The notes beneath the pieces were generated by a model. It saw only the letters and a program-made list of their open reading frames with translations. It did not search any database and had not been told where the DNA came from. This document shows, in pieces, positions 51,705-61,412 of a stretch of 64,000 bases of DNA. Source of the stretch: Bacteroides sp. GM023 (GTDB lineage: Bacteria; Bacteroidota; Bacteroidia; Bacteroidales; Bacteroidaceae); NCBI RefSeq assembly GCF_014750685.1, contig NZ_JAAXGE010000002.1, positions 620,001 to 684,000 on the forward strand, written 5' to 3'. Within the stretch, counting starts at the first letter, position 1, and every line of letters begins with the position of its first letter. The position numbers were made by a program, and so were the translations under genes.

Positions 51705-54539
51705 CTAGAAATCAATGAGAAACTGCACCAGGTCGACGTTGGAGTCCAGTTCCATCTTTTTTCTTAAACGGTATCTGGCTGTTTCTACTGCACGTACTCC
51801 TATATTCAGCATATCCGCCATATCTTTGGTACTCATATTCAAGCGTAACAGGGCACATAACTTCAGGTCGTTGGGCGTCAGTTCGGGGAAACGCTGCCGG
51901 AGATTTCTGAAGAAATGTTCGTGAATCAAGTCGAAATTCGAGAGAAACAAATCCCACTCTTTCCCTTTAGAGGTCGCGTTGTCTATCATGTCCATCAACT
52001 TCTGATAGTATTTGTTGGGATATTGGCTGCCCAACATCCGTTTGTGGTTCTCTATTTCCTCTTTGATGGCGAGCAGTATCTTGTTGTTTTCGATAATCGT
52101 CATCGTAGATTGCGTCAGTTCCTTGCCTTTGAACAGGATTTCATCATTGAGCCTTTTGTTTTCAAGTTCGATGATTTGCTGTTCGCGTTCTTTGATAATG
52201 TGGCGTTGTTGGCGCAGGGTTCTTCGGCGGACACCTGCATAGATAGCTAAGAGAATCATTACCAAAAGGAGAATATAGCCGGCATATGCCCACGGACTCA
52301 GATACCAGGGCGGTAATATCCTGAATGAGAAAGAAGTGGTCGTCACGGCTATTCCTTTTTCGTCGATAGCCCTGCATTTCAGACAGTAGTTTCCTGACGG
52401 AAGTCGCTGGATATTGATGGAAGGCGTGTTTTGTTTCTCCTGCCAGTGTTTTTGAATACCGTTTTCTTCCAGTTTGAACTGGAAGTATATGTCCTCATTG
52501 TAAGCAGGATACGCCACCTGGACGTCCAGACTGTTGAAATCGGAAGTCAGTTGATAAGTCGTATCTCCCGTTCGGGCAGGAAGGCTTTGTTCCTCGTCTT
52601 TCAGTATATTGTAGGAAGTGATGTGGTTGAAAGTCATTTCCTGGTTGAGGGGAGTATGGTTGATTTCCGGCTTGTTGGGAATCAGTACGAGTACATTCTC
52701 CGCGCATAGGATAGAATATTCGGGAGTGATGGGCACAATACTCTCGAAATCCTTGTGCATCCGCAGGTTGTAGTTATCAAACAGGAGTACTTTTTCTATC
52801 ACCGGGATGTCGGAAGCCGCCATATTGACCAACGCTATTCCCGTGTCCGTGATAAACCAGTAATAGGTGTTGTCCACCTTTACGATGCGCTTGGTGTGGG
52901 TGATAAATTCCAAATGAGTATTCAGGCGGTCGTAAGGAACGATGGAGTCCGAAAGGTCGTTGTAGGTGTAGAACTGCTTCTCGTTTGTGAATACAATTCT
53001 TCCGCCGATGTTGAATACACCTATCTGCGTGCGGCTTGAATCCCCGATGCAGGAGAGAAATTCGTTTCCGGTAAAGTCCGTCCGGTCGCGGTTCATTTTC
53101 AACTTGTATATGCCTTTGCGGGTATGTGCCACCCAGAGGTTTCCGTTATTATCGAATTCCATGTATCGCGGATAGCCGTTGAAGTTACTCAGCCGTTGGC
53201 GGAGTGAGTAGTTGCCGGACGGTTCTACGTCATAGAGGTTGATAGAGTTGTAGCTACCCAGCAGGAAACCTTTTCGTTGCTGCGGGTAATGAATCTCCGT
53301 GCCGGCCAATGCACCGCCGGTAGGGTACATTTCGGTCAGTTGGTTCTGCTTGTTCAGTAAGTAAGTGGCTTTGCTGTGTCCGATGATAAGTCCTTCGTCG
53401 GTTTTCAGCAGTTTCTGTACGAAGCCGTTTTGCAGGTTCACCCGTTCCGGTGAAAAACTTTGTTCCTGAGCCAGGAAATCCCCGGCTTTTACTCGCCACA
53501 GACCTTGGTTGGAAGCGATGTAGAGATAGTCGTTCCATAGGGCGACGTCGAAGATAGAGCCGATATTGTTCTCTTTCAGGTAGTGGAAAGAGAAAGAGTC
53601 GTTGATAAATACGAGTGAAAGCCCTTTTTCAAGCCCAATCCAAATATTGTTGGCTTTGTCCTTGAAGAGAGACAGGACGGTGTTATGCTGCAACTTCGTT
53701 TGGTGGTCTAATTTATAGAGCAGACCGCCTTGCGGGTCGAAACAGAGCAGGCCGTTGCTGCGCGTTCCTGCCAGCAGATTACCGTTCTCTGCATAGAGAG
53801 CTTCGTTATTTCCGGAGATATTCGGGGTTTTGTTGATGGTTGCCTGCGGAGTGTATTCTCCCTGGTCGTAAATCCAGAATCCCTGGTTTTCCGTTTGGAT
53901 GAGCAGGCGGTTGTCTCCGTAGGGCAATATGCTGCGGACAGGGCTTTGAAGGGGGGAGTGGGTGGCGGGCAGTTTGACGAGGTTGTTCTTTTCCAATCGG
54001 TAAAGTTCATCCTGGACGACTACATAGATTTTGTTCTCCACCTTATACAGGCGTTGCATCATGTTCTTCACCGGGTAGAAGGCGACTTGCTTCGATTGGG
54101 TATCAAAAGAAAAGTAACCGGCAAAAGACTGGAAGTAAATCAGGTTATCTTCCTGCTCGATGCTCCATATATCCTTGTTCTTCAGCTCCTTGTGCTGGAA
54201 TAGGGAGGAGATGGACGAGTAGACCAGTTTGCCGTATTCGTTTCTTTCAAAGTAGCCGAATTCTTCGTAGCTGCCGATATAGATACGGTCGTCCGGCGCG
54301 ATATGCAGGGAGCGGATAGTCCGGTTCTCGTTTGTTGTATAGGTTTGCCAGGTCTTTCCGTCGTAGCAGACCAGGCCATAGCGGTTGGCAATATAGATAA
54401 TGCCTTTGCTGTCTTGTTCGATGTCCCAGTTCTGACACATCACTTCCTTGTTCGTGAAATTTCTGACGAAAGGGATGGAAGCTGCCAAAGTAGTGGCAGA
54501 GACGAATAATATAGTAATGAGCGCACAAATGTATTTCAT
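51705..54539 (-). CDS. triple-Y sensor/HTH regulator of the PUL
   Basis: 944 residues from the ATG at 54537-54539; the frame extends to 54572 but a -7 box lies in that part. Order: signal peptide, two-propeller sensor made of Reg_prop-type repeats (WDIEQDSKGIIYIANRYG, NNIWIGLEKG, GNLWVAHTRKGIYKL), Y_Y_Y domain (near 640-720), one membrane helix (YAGYILLLVMILLAIYAGV), coiled coil and a LuxR-like HTH (LTPNDLKLCALLRLNMSTKDMADMLNIGVRAVETARYRLRKKM). Unlike hybrid two-component PUL regulators it has no kinase or receiver. It lies between the two operons, which share an operator, and is their probable activator. Confidence 0.88.
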   Translation of the reverse strand: MKYICALITILFVSATTLAASIPFVRNFTNKEVMCQNWDIEQDSKGIIYIANRYGLVCYDGKTWQTYTTNENRTIRSLHIAPDDRIYIGSYEEFGYFERNEYGKLVYSSISSLFQHKELKNKDIWSIEQEDNLIYFQSFAGYFSFDTQSKQVAFYPVKNMMQRLYKVENKIYVVVQDELYRLEKNNLVKLPATHSPLQSPVRSILPYGDNRLLIQTENQGFWIYDQGEYTPQATINKTPNISGNNEALYAENGNLLAGTRSNGLLCFDPQGGLLYKLDHQTKLQHNTVLSLFKDKANNIWIGLEKGLSLVFINDSFSFHYLKENNIGSIFDVALWNDYLYIASNQGLWRVKAGDFLAQEQSFSPERVNLQNGFVQKLLKTDEGLIIGHSKATYLLNKQNQLTEMYPTGGALAGTEIHYPQQRKGFLLGSYNSINLYDVEPSGNYSLRQRLSNFNGYPRYMEFDNNGNLWVAHTRKGIYKLKMNRDRTDFTGNEFLSCIGDSSRTQIGVFNIGGRIVFTNEKQFYTYNDLSDSIVPYDRLNTHLEFITHTKRIVKVDNTYYWFITDTGIALVNMAASDIPVIEKVLLFDNYNLRMHKDFESIVPITPEYSILCAENVLVLIPNKPEINHTPLNQEMTFNHITSYNILKDEEQSLPARTGDTTYQLTSDFNSLDVQVAYPAYNEDIYFQFKLEENGIQKHWQEKQNTPSINIQRLPSGNYCLKCRAIDEKGIAVTTTSFSFRILPPWYLSPWAYAGYILLLVMILLAIYAGVRRRTLRQQRHIIKEREQQIIELENKRLNDEILFKGKELTQSTMTIIENNKILLAIKEEIENHKRMLGSQYPNKYYQKLMDMIDNATSKGKEWDLFLSNFDLIHEHFFRNLRQRFPELTPNDLKLCALLRLNMSTKDMADMLNIGVRAVETARYRLRKKMELDSNVDLVQFLIDF

Positions 54540-54569
54540 AGTTGCAACATCATATATGGAGTTCTTGAG

Positions 54570-54577
54570 CAAAAATA
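54570..54577 (-). promoter_or_regulatory. -7 box of the PUL regulator gene
   Basis: Minus strand TATTTTTG, a TAnnTTTG match, 31 bases upstream of the start codon at 54539. Confidence 0.55.
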
Positions 54578-54632
54578 CAAAACTTTAGCAATGCTACAAG
54601 GGGCAGGACTGAAAACTTATGCTTATATACAG

Positions 54633-54725
54633 TTGCGCCAACGTATTGGCGCAATGACGCCGATACGTTGGCACGGGCTTGCCAATATTTTGGTACTACA
54701 GTGTCAATACACTGGCACAAGCCCG
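54633..54725. repeat. array of four imperfect palindromes upstream of the regulator gene
   Basis: Four dyads with a spacing of about 22-24 bases, each with a core like GCCAAnGTATnGGC. The first (54633-54654) is a perfect 9-bp inverted repeat with a 4-nt centre. GGGCTTG (54675-54681) can also pair with CAAGCCC (54718-54724). It lies between the stop of the fimbrillin-like gene and the regulator promoter. Confidence 0.65.
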
Positions 54726-54736
54726 GATATTAATAC

Positions 54737-56575
54737 CTAAGGTGCCGTTACTTCTTCTCCGTTCTTATAGGCTTTGCCGCTTGCAGAAGTTACGGTAGAG
54801 CCTTCCAGGTTATAGTTGGCGTTGTCTTTGTAAACTTCGCTAAAGCCTTTGGTCGTTGCTGCGTTCTGGCTCCATCCTACCATATAGCAGATGATGGCGT
54901 CTTTGGCGCTATTGCTCTTGGCGGATAATATTCCCAGCATTTGGGAAGTAGTGGCGGGAAGCTTGTCCGTCAGGAAACCCGGAGCAGAGTTCCCTAGGAA
55001 TCCGCCTAGCCATACGACTCCTGTTTGAGATTCGGTAGAAAGGATAACCCCCGTTTCGACTGTGCATTTGGCATTGGTCATTACCGAATTGGTGGTTATA
55101 CCCCCGATGATTCCACCTGTATGGGCATCTCCCTGGTTATTTACACGAATCGTTCCTTTGTAGGATAAATCACAGTCGGCAGCAGAAGAAGCGTTTGTCC
55201 ATTCGCCGACTATTCCACCGGTCTTTAAGGCTCCTGTTGCCGTATTCTTTATGGTGATGCTGACTTCCGAACGGATATTTCCGGATAATACCGTGCTGTG
55301 TCCCTGTCCTATCAGTCCGCCTGTTTGAGTGGCGCCTGTCGATGTAATGTCGATGCTTCCTGCGATAGTCAGGTTCTTTATTTCGGCAGCCTGCGTATGG
55401 GCGAAGAAGCCGATTCCGCGTGCTGCGCTTGCTGTGAAAATCTTCATGCCGCTGATAGTCTTATTATTACCATCCAATGTGCCGGCAAAGGGAAGAGTGT
55501 TGCTTCCGATAGGTTCCCAGTTTTCTCCGTCAAGGGAGATATCGGCATCCAGTTTGAAATGCTTTCCGGCAAAGTTTGTGGTAGCGTCACCTTCACGCGA
55601 ATCACGGCTGATGGCACGCAGTTGTCCGGCGGTTGTGATCATCCAGGGACTTTCCACTGTTCCTTCTCCCGTTTGGGTATAGTCGTCGTCCGGTTCCGGC
55701 TCCGGTTCTTCGTCTTTGGCTACGGTTACTTCAAACGTATGTTGCTTTCCTTTCTCAAAGGTGATGCCGTCCAGGGTGGCGGTGTAGACTTCATCGTTCG
55801 TGTCCGTGACGGATACAGTCAATTGCTTGCCGCTTAAATCGACGGGGAAGATTAATGTGTTTGCTTCCAACTCCTGCAAAGCTCCGAAATCTTTCAGGTT
55901 CAGCGTTACTTTGTTGGTACTTTCGTTGGCTATCAGCTTGAAGTTTGCGGCATCGAGAGGGTAGTTGTTGCAATTGGCGGATTTGATAAATTCCTTGCCG
56001 CCTGTACTGATTTCCATAGTCGACGGAGTGAGTACTTCGGGCAATGTGATTTTGAATGTCAGGATGGACATTTGCGGTTGGAAATCAATCGGTTTGATGA
56101 CGCCCTCTTCGTAAATGCTGACGCCATACATGTAGTAGAAGGCGGAAAGATGTCCTGTCGTGGCATTTCCTTTCTGAATAAGCAGGTTCTGTGCATCGGT
56201 CGGGTCGGTGCCGGGAGCGGGCAGGAGAGTGCCTGTCACGTTTGCCTTGTCCTTGGCTTTTCCGGCGGGATAGAATGCGCGGATATAGTCGCCTTCTTGC
56301 GGAATGGGGAACGCTTTCTTGACAGCTTCGAATGTAGCCTGGTTCACTTGCGAATCTTCGGTATAGAAAAGATTCTTTTCAGAGTCCGCTTTCTTCGCGT
56401 ATAGGGCGATGGTGTTATCCGTATTCCATTGTAGGGGCTCCGGGATGATGGCTTCGGTGGTGATTACGCCTTGCTTGTTTCCGCCCTGCGTTGCGTCATC
56501 GTCGTCGGAACATCCGCTGATAAATAGCGCGGTGGCCAGTGTGATGCCCCATTGGATAAAATTGATATTTCTCAT
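54737..56575 (-). CDS. fimbrillin-like lipoprotein fused to a GLUG-type beta-solenoid, likely surface glycan-binding protein
   Basis: 612 residues. Lipoprotein signal ISGCSDDDDAT: the SDDDD directly after the Cys is the surface-export signal of Bacteroides lipoproteins. Residues about 35-290 resemble fimbrillin/Mfa-like domains (IALYAKKADSE ... IRAFYPA ... LTFKITLP). A linker (EPEPEPDDDY) leads to GLUG-like repeats at about 300-590 (WEPIGSNTLPFAGTLDGNNKTISGM, TGGLIGQG, TGGIVGEW, HTGGIIGG, LGGFLGNS). Position in a PUL operon suggests substrate binding at the surface. This is inference; adhesion is an alternative. Confidence 0.75.
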   Translation of the reverse strand: MRNINFIQWGITLATALFISGCSDDDDATQGGNKQGVITTEAIIPEPLQWNTDNTIALYAKKADSEKNLFYTEDSQVNQATFEAVKKAFPIPQEGDYIRAFYPAGKAKDKANVTGTLLPAPGTDPTDAQNLLIQKGNATTGHLSAFYYMYGVSIYEEGVIKPIDFQPQMSILTFKITLPEVLTPSTMEISTGGKEFIKSANCNNYPLDAANFKLIANESTNKVTLNLKDFGALQELEANTLIFPVDLSGKQLTVSVTDTNDEVYTATLDGITFEKGKQHTFEVTVAKDEEPEPEPDDDYTQTGEGTVESPWMITTAGQLRAISRDSREGDATTNFAGKHFKLDADISLDGENWEPIGSNTLPFAGTLDGNNKTISGMKIFTASAARGIGFFAHTQAAEIKNLTIAGSIDITSTGATQTGGLIGQGHSTVLSGNIRSEVSITIKNTATGALKTGGIVGEWTNASSAADCDLSYKGTIRVNNQGDAHTGGIIGGITTNSVMTNAKCTVETGVILSTESQTGVVWLGGFLGNSAPGFLTDKLPATTSQMLGILSAKSNSAKDAIICYMVGWSQNAATTKGFSEVYKDNANYNLEGSTVTSASGKAYKNGEEVTAP

Positions 56576-56599
56576 ATTGGTAAATTTATAGGTTGTTGA

Positions 56600-58054
56600 T
56601 TATTGCTTGTCTCCGATTTCTTTTTGAGTTTGGCGGAGGGTTTCTTTTAATTCGTTTATCACTTTCGCGTATTTCTTGTTGTCGTACTGGTTGCTCATTT
56701 CGTACGGGTCTTTCTGCAAGTCGTAGAACTCCCACACGGGTTGGAAGTCGGCTTTATCGACAGAGCCTTTCGTGCCGCATGATTTTCCGTAGAAATAAAT
56801 CAGTTTGTAGCGGTCGGTACGTAGTCCGTAGTGGGCGGGGATATTGTATCCCTTGAAGTTCATCCAATAGCGGTAGTAAGCTATTTTGCGTGCGTCGGGA
56901 GCTTCCTTTCCGGCGAGGGAGGTGCAGAAGCTCCTGCCGTCCATATAGTCGGGAGTCGAGATGCCTGCGTATTCAAGAAGTGTCGGGGCGAAGTCGATGT
57001 TCTGAACGAAAGTCTTGCAGGCGGTGTGCTCCGGTATTCTTTTGGGGTAACGGATGACTAGCGGCATACGCAAGGCTTCTTCGTACATCAGCCGTTTGTC
57101 TACAAGTCCGTGTTCGCCCATGTAGAAACCCTGGTCTGAGGTGTAGACAATGATGGTGTTGTCCAGTTGCCCTTTCTTTTCGAGGTAATTGAGCAGGCGG
57201 CCTACGTTCTCGTCTATTCCGGCGATGCAGGAGAGGTAAGTACGGATATATTCCTGGTAGGCATCTTTCACTCTGTCTTCTTTGGGCAATTCCTTGTTGG
57301 CAAAGCGGCCGCCGGAAATCTTGTTGTGTACGGATTTCAGTATGTGGCGGTTGTCGAGGTTCTCGTACAGGTTGCCGGGTTCGGGGAATGTGACGCCTTT
57401 GTACAGGTCTTTGTGCCGTTCTGCCGGGGTGAAGGGGGTGTGAGGTGCTTTGAAGTGGCACATCAGGAAGAAAGGTTTGTTCTTATCCGCTTTCTCCATC
57501 CAGTCGATGCATTTGTCCGTGATGACGTCCGTGCAGTAGCCTTTGGTGCGCACGGCGTGCTTCACGTCGAAGGGCAGGCCGCTTTCCATAAAGCCGGGGT
57601 CTTCATATTTGCCTTGTCCGGGCATGACGCTGTAAAAGTCGAACCCTTCGGGTTGGGTGCCGATATGCCATTTGCCTACGATGGCGGTTTGATAACCGTT
57701 CTTTTGAAGTTCCTTTGCCATGGAAGGGTGTCCGGCAGGAAGTTCGTCGGCAAGGGTATATACCTGGTTGTGGTGGCTGTATTGTCCCGTCAGGATGGCT
57801 GCCCGACTGGGGGTACTGATGGAATTGGTGACAAAACAGTTGTCCATTCTGACTCCTTCACGTGCGATACGGTCGATATTGGGAGTTTTCACGTAGTCTT
57901 TCAGTACCGATGCATATACACCGATGGTCTGGAAAGAATGGTCGTCGGACATGATATAAAGTATGTTTGGTCTGTCTTGTGCGGTAAGGGCGGCTACGGT
58001 GCCCAAAGCCAGGGTTGCCGTACTTATGCTTTTCTGAAGGAGTGGGGTTTTCAT
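56600..58054 (-). CDS. S1-family sulfatase, serine type (second copy)
   Basis: 484 residues. Signal peptide (LALGTVAALTAQ). Formylglycine motif S80-T-P-S-R-A-A-I-L-T-G, serine type. NILYIMSDDHSF and GKWHIGTQPEGFD are typical; EHGLVDKRLMYEEALRMPLVIRYP follows near residue 330. It differs clearly from the other sulfatase, so the two may act on different sulfate positions. The start overlaps the stop of the surface GH144-like gene (ATGA). Confidence 0.9.
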   Translation of the reverse strand: MKTPLLQKSISTATLALGTVAALTAQDRPNILYIMSDDHSFQTIGVYASVLKDYVKTPNIDRIAREGVRMDNCFVTNSISTPSRAAILTGQYSHHNQVYTLADELPAGHPSMAKELQKNGYQTAIVGKWHIGTQPEGFDFYSVMPGQGKYEDPGFMESGLPFDVKHAVRTKGYCTDVITDKCIDWMEKADKNKPFFLMCHFKAPHTPFTPAERHKDLYKGVTFPEPGNLYENLDNRHILKSVHNKISGGRFANKELPKEDRVKDAYQEYIRTYLSCIAGIDENVGRLLNYLEKKGQLDNTIIVYTSDQGFYMGEHGLVDKRLMYEEALRMPLVIRYPKRIPEHTACKTFVQNIDFAPTLLEYAGISTPDYMDGRSFCTSLAGKEAPDARKIAYYRYWMNFKGYNIPAHYGLRTDRYKLIYFYGKSCGTKGSVDKADFQPVWEFYDLQKDPYEMSNQYDNKKYAKVINELKETLRQTQKEIGDKQ

Positions 58055-59727
58055 CTTAGGTGAATGTTTAAAGTATCTGTTAATTTATTGTCTTTATACA
58101 TATTCAGGCTGTATGCGCGTTTGCTCCATTGCTTGTAGGGGAGCAGCAGCGTGTTGAGTCCTTTGCTTATCGCATCGGGAATTACTTTGCGGACTGTATC
58201 TCCACAACGGAGTGTGAAATGGATATTCGCTGAGGCTGTATCAGACCAGTATCGTATCCTGTAATTCTCCGTATCGGGGTGTACGATTAAATCGGCCGCC
58301 CCTGTCTGAAGATTCACGGGATTCTGACAGAATCCTTCCGTATAACCGGATGCCCTGAATCCTGCCATCTCAAGCCCTTTGCGGATAGGTTCACTTTGCA
58401 GTGCCAGTCGCCAAATCAATCCGCTGCGGTAATTCTCGATAATGGATACGAGAGGCATCACAGAGATGGATAAATATCGGGAGTCTGCCCATCCCAGGCT
58501 TGTATTATACGCATCGGTAATGCCGTAAGTTCCTTTCATGCGGGGCGTTTCATAGAGCGAGTTAATGACTTGCTGGGCATAGAACGGAGTGACTGTGATG
58601 GCTCCCATTGCTCCTGTGGCGCAAATGGTGCCGTCGTCGCGTCCCTCTCCGGGTGAGCGGCCTTTGTACCCTAATGGTTCCGGCCCGTAGCAAGCGCTCA
58701 AGCCCCAGTTTCGTTCGTCGTACAGATACTCTTTCGGAGCATCGTTCAGGCAATATTGCCGGTTTATTAGCGCATGGTTGGTGCAGAACTCCCAATAATC
58801 TGCATAGTTATCCTGATAGATGAAAGGGTTTATCCATAAAAACGGGTGCTGTGTGGTGAAAAGCGGGCCGCCTTTTTCTTCATTTCCCAGTTCAAAGGTG
58901 TATCCGTAGGCAGTGCGTCCCTTGTTGAAGAAGTTTTTTCCACGCCATCCGTTGGTGTAAACATCTTCTGTGATGGCAAGTTCTTTGGGAGCGGATAATG
59001 CCAATAGGTAAGCGGGCAGGGCTTCGCATGGCCCGCTTATTTTCAGTGGGGCAAAGCCCATGTTCTTATCCCATGCCCAATAGAGCGTTTTCTCGCCATT
59101 GGTATAGAAATTCCAGTCTATCTCGTTGTGAAACTTTGTCACGAGCGCTCTTGCCTGGACTTCCGTTGCATCCTCCGAATTGAAGTATTCCGAGCAGACA
59201 AACAGTCCCATCATCATAAAGGCAGTCTCCACCAAATCGCCTGCCGACTGCTGTTTCGGGTTGAAAGGAGAACCTGCTCCCGTCTTTCCATTCATCCAGT
59301 GCGACCATGCACCGTGATAACGCTCGGCTCTGTTGAGGAACGTGCACATATCCAGGAAACGCTGCGCTCCTTCCTTCCTGCTTATCCATCCGCGTTCCAC
59401 GGCGACAGGAATGGCGGTGGCTGCATAGCCCGAACCTGCCAGTGCCACGTTTATGGCAGGACGTTCCGTGCCGATTAACGCCATCTTGCTGTCCTTTTGA
59501 TAGTCTTCGTAGAAGAAACGGAAGTAGCCACGCTGTATGTCGGTCAGCGTCTGCCTTTGTTTCTCCGGTGTATATTCCAGTGAATCGGCAAAATAGCTCC
59601 CTTCGGGAACGACGGGGGCAGATGGTATCTCCGGCTGTTCCGATGAATGGAAAGCCTGTTCGTCCGAGCAGCTGCACGAACAGGTGGCGGCTGTCAGGAA
59701 GAAATAAAGTATCGGTTGGAGTTTCAT
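58051..59727 (-). CDS. GH144-like (glycoamylase domain) lipoprotein, likely surface endo-glucanase
   Basis: 558 residues. Lipoprotein start with Cys 16, 18 and 20; CSDEQ after the last Cys resembles a surface-export signal. The glycoamylase domain (PF10091 type, found in GH144) is seen in GYFRFFYEDY, GSGYAATAIPVAVERGWISRKEGAQRFLDM, WSHWMNGKTG, AGDLVETAFMMMGLF, NWGLSACYGPEP and LVSIIENYRSGLIWRL. GH144 enzymes cleave beta-1,2-glucans. It would cut the polymer at the surface before SusCD import. The substrate remains to be tested. Confidence 0.85.
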   Translation of the reverse strand: MKLQPILYFFLTAATCSCSCSDEQAFHSSEQPEIPSAPVVPEGSYFADSLEYTPEKQRQTLTDIQRGYFRFFYEDYQKDSKMALIGTERPAINVALAGSGYAATAIPVAVERGWISRKEGAQRFLDMCTFLNRAERYHGAWSHWMNGKTGAGSPFNPKQQSAGDLVETAFMMMGLFVCSEYFNSEDATEVQARALVTKFHNEIDWNFYTNGEKTLYWAWDKNMGFAPLKISGPCEALPAYLLALSAPKELAITEDVYTNGWRGKNFFNKGRTAYGYTFELGNEEKGGPLFTTQHPFLWINPFIYQDNYADYWEFCTNHALINRQYCLNDAPKEYLYDERNWGLSACYGPEPLGYKGRSPGEGRDDGTICATGAMGAITVTPFYAQQVINSLYETPRMKGTYGITDAYNTSLGWADSRYLSISVMPLVSIIENYRSGLIWRLALQSEPIRKGLEMAGFRASGYTEGFCQNPVNLQTGAADLIVHPDTENYRIRYWSDTASANIHFTLRCGDTVRKVIPDAISKGLNTLLLPYKQWSKRAYSLNMYKDNKLTDTLNIHLR

Positions 59728-59747
59728 ATTCGATAAGATAAAGGGAA

Positions 59748-61394
59748 TTAATTGAGCTGTACTTTTACCTCTGCTTTCGCTTTACCGTCTTCTATCAGAC
59801 GGATCATGCAGCGTTTCGTATCTTCTTTCAGTTTATTCAATATGCTGCCGTCGAAAGAGAGCAGGTTGAGGCCTTCCGGATACTTTTTCGCTTGGATTTC
59901 CGAAAGGACTTTTGTACCAGTTTCGTCTGTAATCTGAAATGAAACAGTACCCGCTTCTTTCAAATAGAAATCCAGTTCGTACATTCTGCGATCCGGATGG
60001 CGGATCATGTCATAATATCCCGTGCGTGTATCTGCAATCGCATACGGGAAGCCTGTGGGATGTACCGGACGATGTATCCCCGCCTTTTCCATCCCTTTCC
60101 TGATGTCGGGGTGACTGGCGAGCAGTTTCCATAAGAAACCGCTGCGGTAGTTCTCTATCATAATGACAATCGGTGCTTGGTCGATGGCGATTCTGCCTTT
60201 GAAATACCAGTTGTCCACCAGGCTGTAACCGTCTCCGAATCCGCCCGGAGTGCGTAGCTGTGGACAGTTGTAATGCAGATTGAGCAACATCTGTATGGAG
60301 TAGAAAGGCGTGTAAGGTATGGACGAAAGGGCGGCGGTAGGAGCTATCACGCCGTCATCCCGCTTCGGAGTACGTGGCTTGTAGCCTTTCTTGACAGGCT
60401 GATTGGGGCCTGAACCTGCGCTTAGTCCCCAGTTGAATACGTCGTATTGATATTCTTTGGGAGCTTCTTCCATGCAATAATGCCTGTGTATCATGGCATG
60501 ATAGGTGCCATATTGCTGATAATCCACATAATTGTCCTGCATCGCCTTTGGATTCATTCCCAAAAAGGAATAGTGGGACAGGAATAACGGCCCGCTCAAA
60601 TGAGTTCCCATCACAAAAGGATAACCATAATGTGCCTGTCGGGGCTTGAATATCTTTCCGCTCTGTTGCCATCCGTTTTTATATACTTCGGCATCGACGG
60701 CATACTTATCCGGTGCGCCTAAGGCGAGGATATAAGTAATCAATGCTTCGTTATATCCGCGCAGCGGCAAGGTAAACGTTCCGTTGGTACATTCCCACAG
60801 CCAATAGAGTTCTCCGTCGTGCACGAAGTCGCTCCATTGTATGGTTTCGCGGAAGCTGTTTACCGTTTTCCGTATCTCTTTTTCTACAGAATTATTCTCT
60901 GTCAGATAAGCCTGGGCTGCATAAAGCCCCATCATCATAAAAGATGTTTCCACCAAATCGCCGGATTCTATCTGCTTACCGAACTTGACCGGCTGCCCTT
61001 CCGCGTTCATCCAATGTGACCAGACTCCTTTTATACGTTCCGCTTTATCCAGATAGCGCACAAGCGTGAGAATACGCTTCGCTCCCTCTTTGCGGGTAAT
61101 CCATCCCCGTTCTATTCCCGTCAGTGTCACCATGACACCGAAGCCGCTTCCGCCGGTAGTCAGATTCTTGTTGTTGACATTCGTGCCTGCGTGAATCATT
61201 CCGGTCTGTTTATTGGCGAATTGCCAGAAATGATTGAATGCGGCACGTTGTTCTTCTTCCAATATGACACGTACGGAGTCGGGATGGTATGAGAAGGAAG
61301 ACGTCGCCCGGATGGACGCGGCATATCCTGATATGCATATGATACATGACAGCAGGAGACTGAATACTGTTTTCTTTAGCAGGGAGTGATTCAT
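59748..61394 (-). CDS. GH144-like (glycoamylase domain) periplasmic hydrolase
   Basis: 548 residues. Sec signal peptide ending SGYAAS, no lipobox, so periplasmic. Same domain as the next gene: FNHFWQFANKQTGMIHAG, GFGVMVTLTGIERGWITRKEG, WSHWMNAEG, SGDLVETSFMMMGLY, NWGLSAGSGPNQP and IVIMIENYRSGFLWKL. A small beta domain follows at the C terminus. It may further shorten imported oligosaccharides for the GH3 enzyme. First gene of its operon; 20 bases separate it from the second GH144-like gene. Confidence 0.87.
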   Translation of the reverse strand: MNHSLLKKTVFSLLLSCIICISGYAASIRATSSFSYHPDSVRVILEEEQRAAFNHFWQFANKQTGMIHAGTNVNNKNLTTGGSGFGVMVTLTGIERGWITRKEGAKRILTLVRYLDKAERIKGVWSHWMNAEGQPVKFGKQIESGDLVETSFMMMGLYAAQAYLTENNSVEKEIRKTVNSFRETIQWSDFVHDGELYWLWECTNGTFTLPLRGYNEALITYILALGAPDKYAVDAEVYKNGWQQSGKIFKPRQAHYGYPFVMGTHLSGPLFLSHYSFLGMNPKAMQDNYVDYQQYGTYHAMIHRHYCMEEAPKEYQYDVFNWGLSAGSGPNQPVKKGYKPRTPKRDDGVIAPTAALSSIPYTPFYSIQMLLNLHYNCPQLRTPGGFGDGYSLVDNWYFKGRIAIDQAPIVIMIENYRSGFLWKLLASHPDIRKGMEKAGIHRPVHPTGFPYAIADTRTGYYDMIRHPDRRMYELDFYLKEAGTVSFQITDETGTKVLSEIQAKKYPEGLNLLSFDGSILNKLKEDTKRCMIRLIEDGKAKAEVKVQLN

Positions 61395-61412
61395 AGTTTT
61401 TTATTTTTTGAG

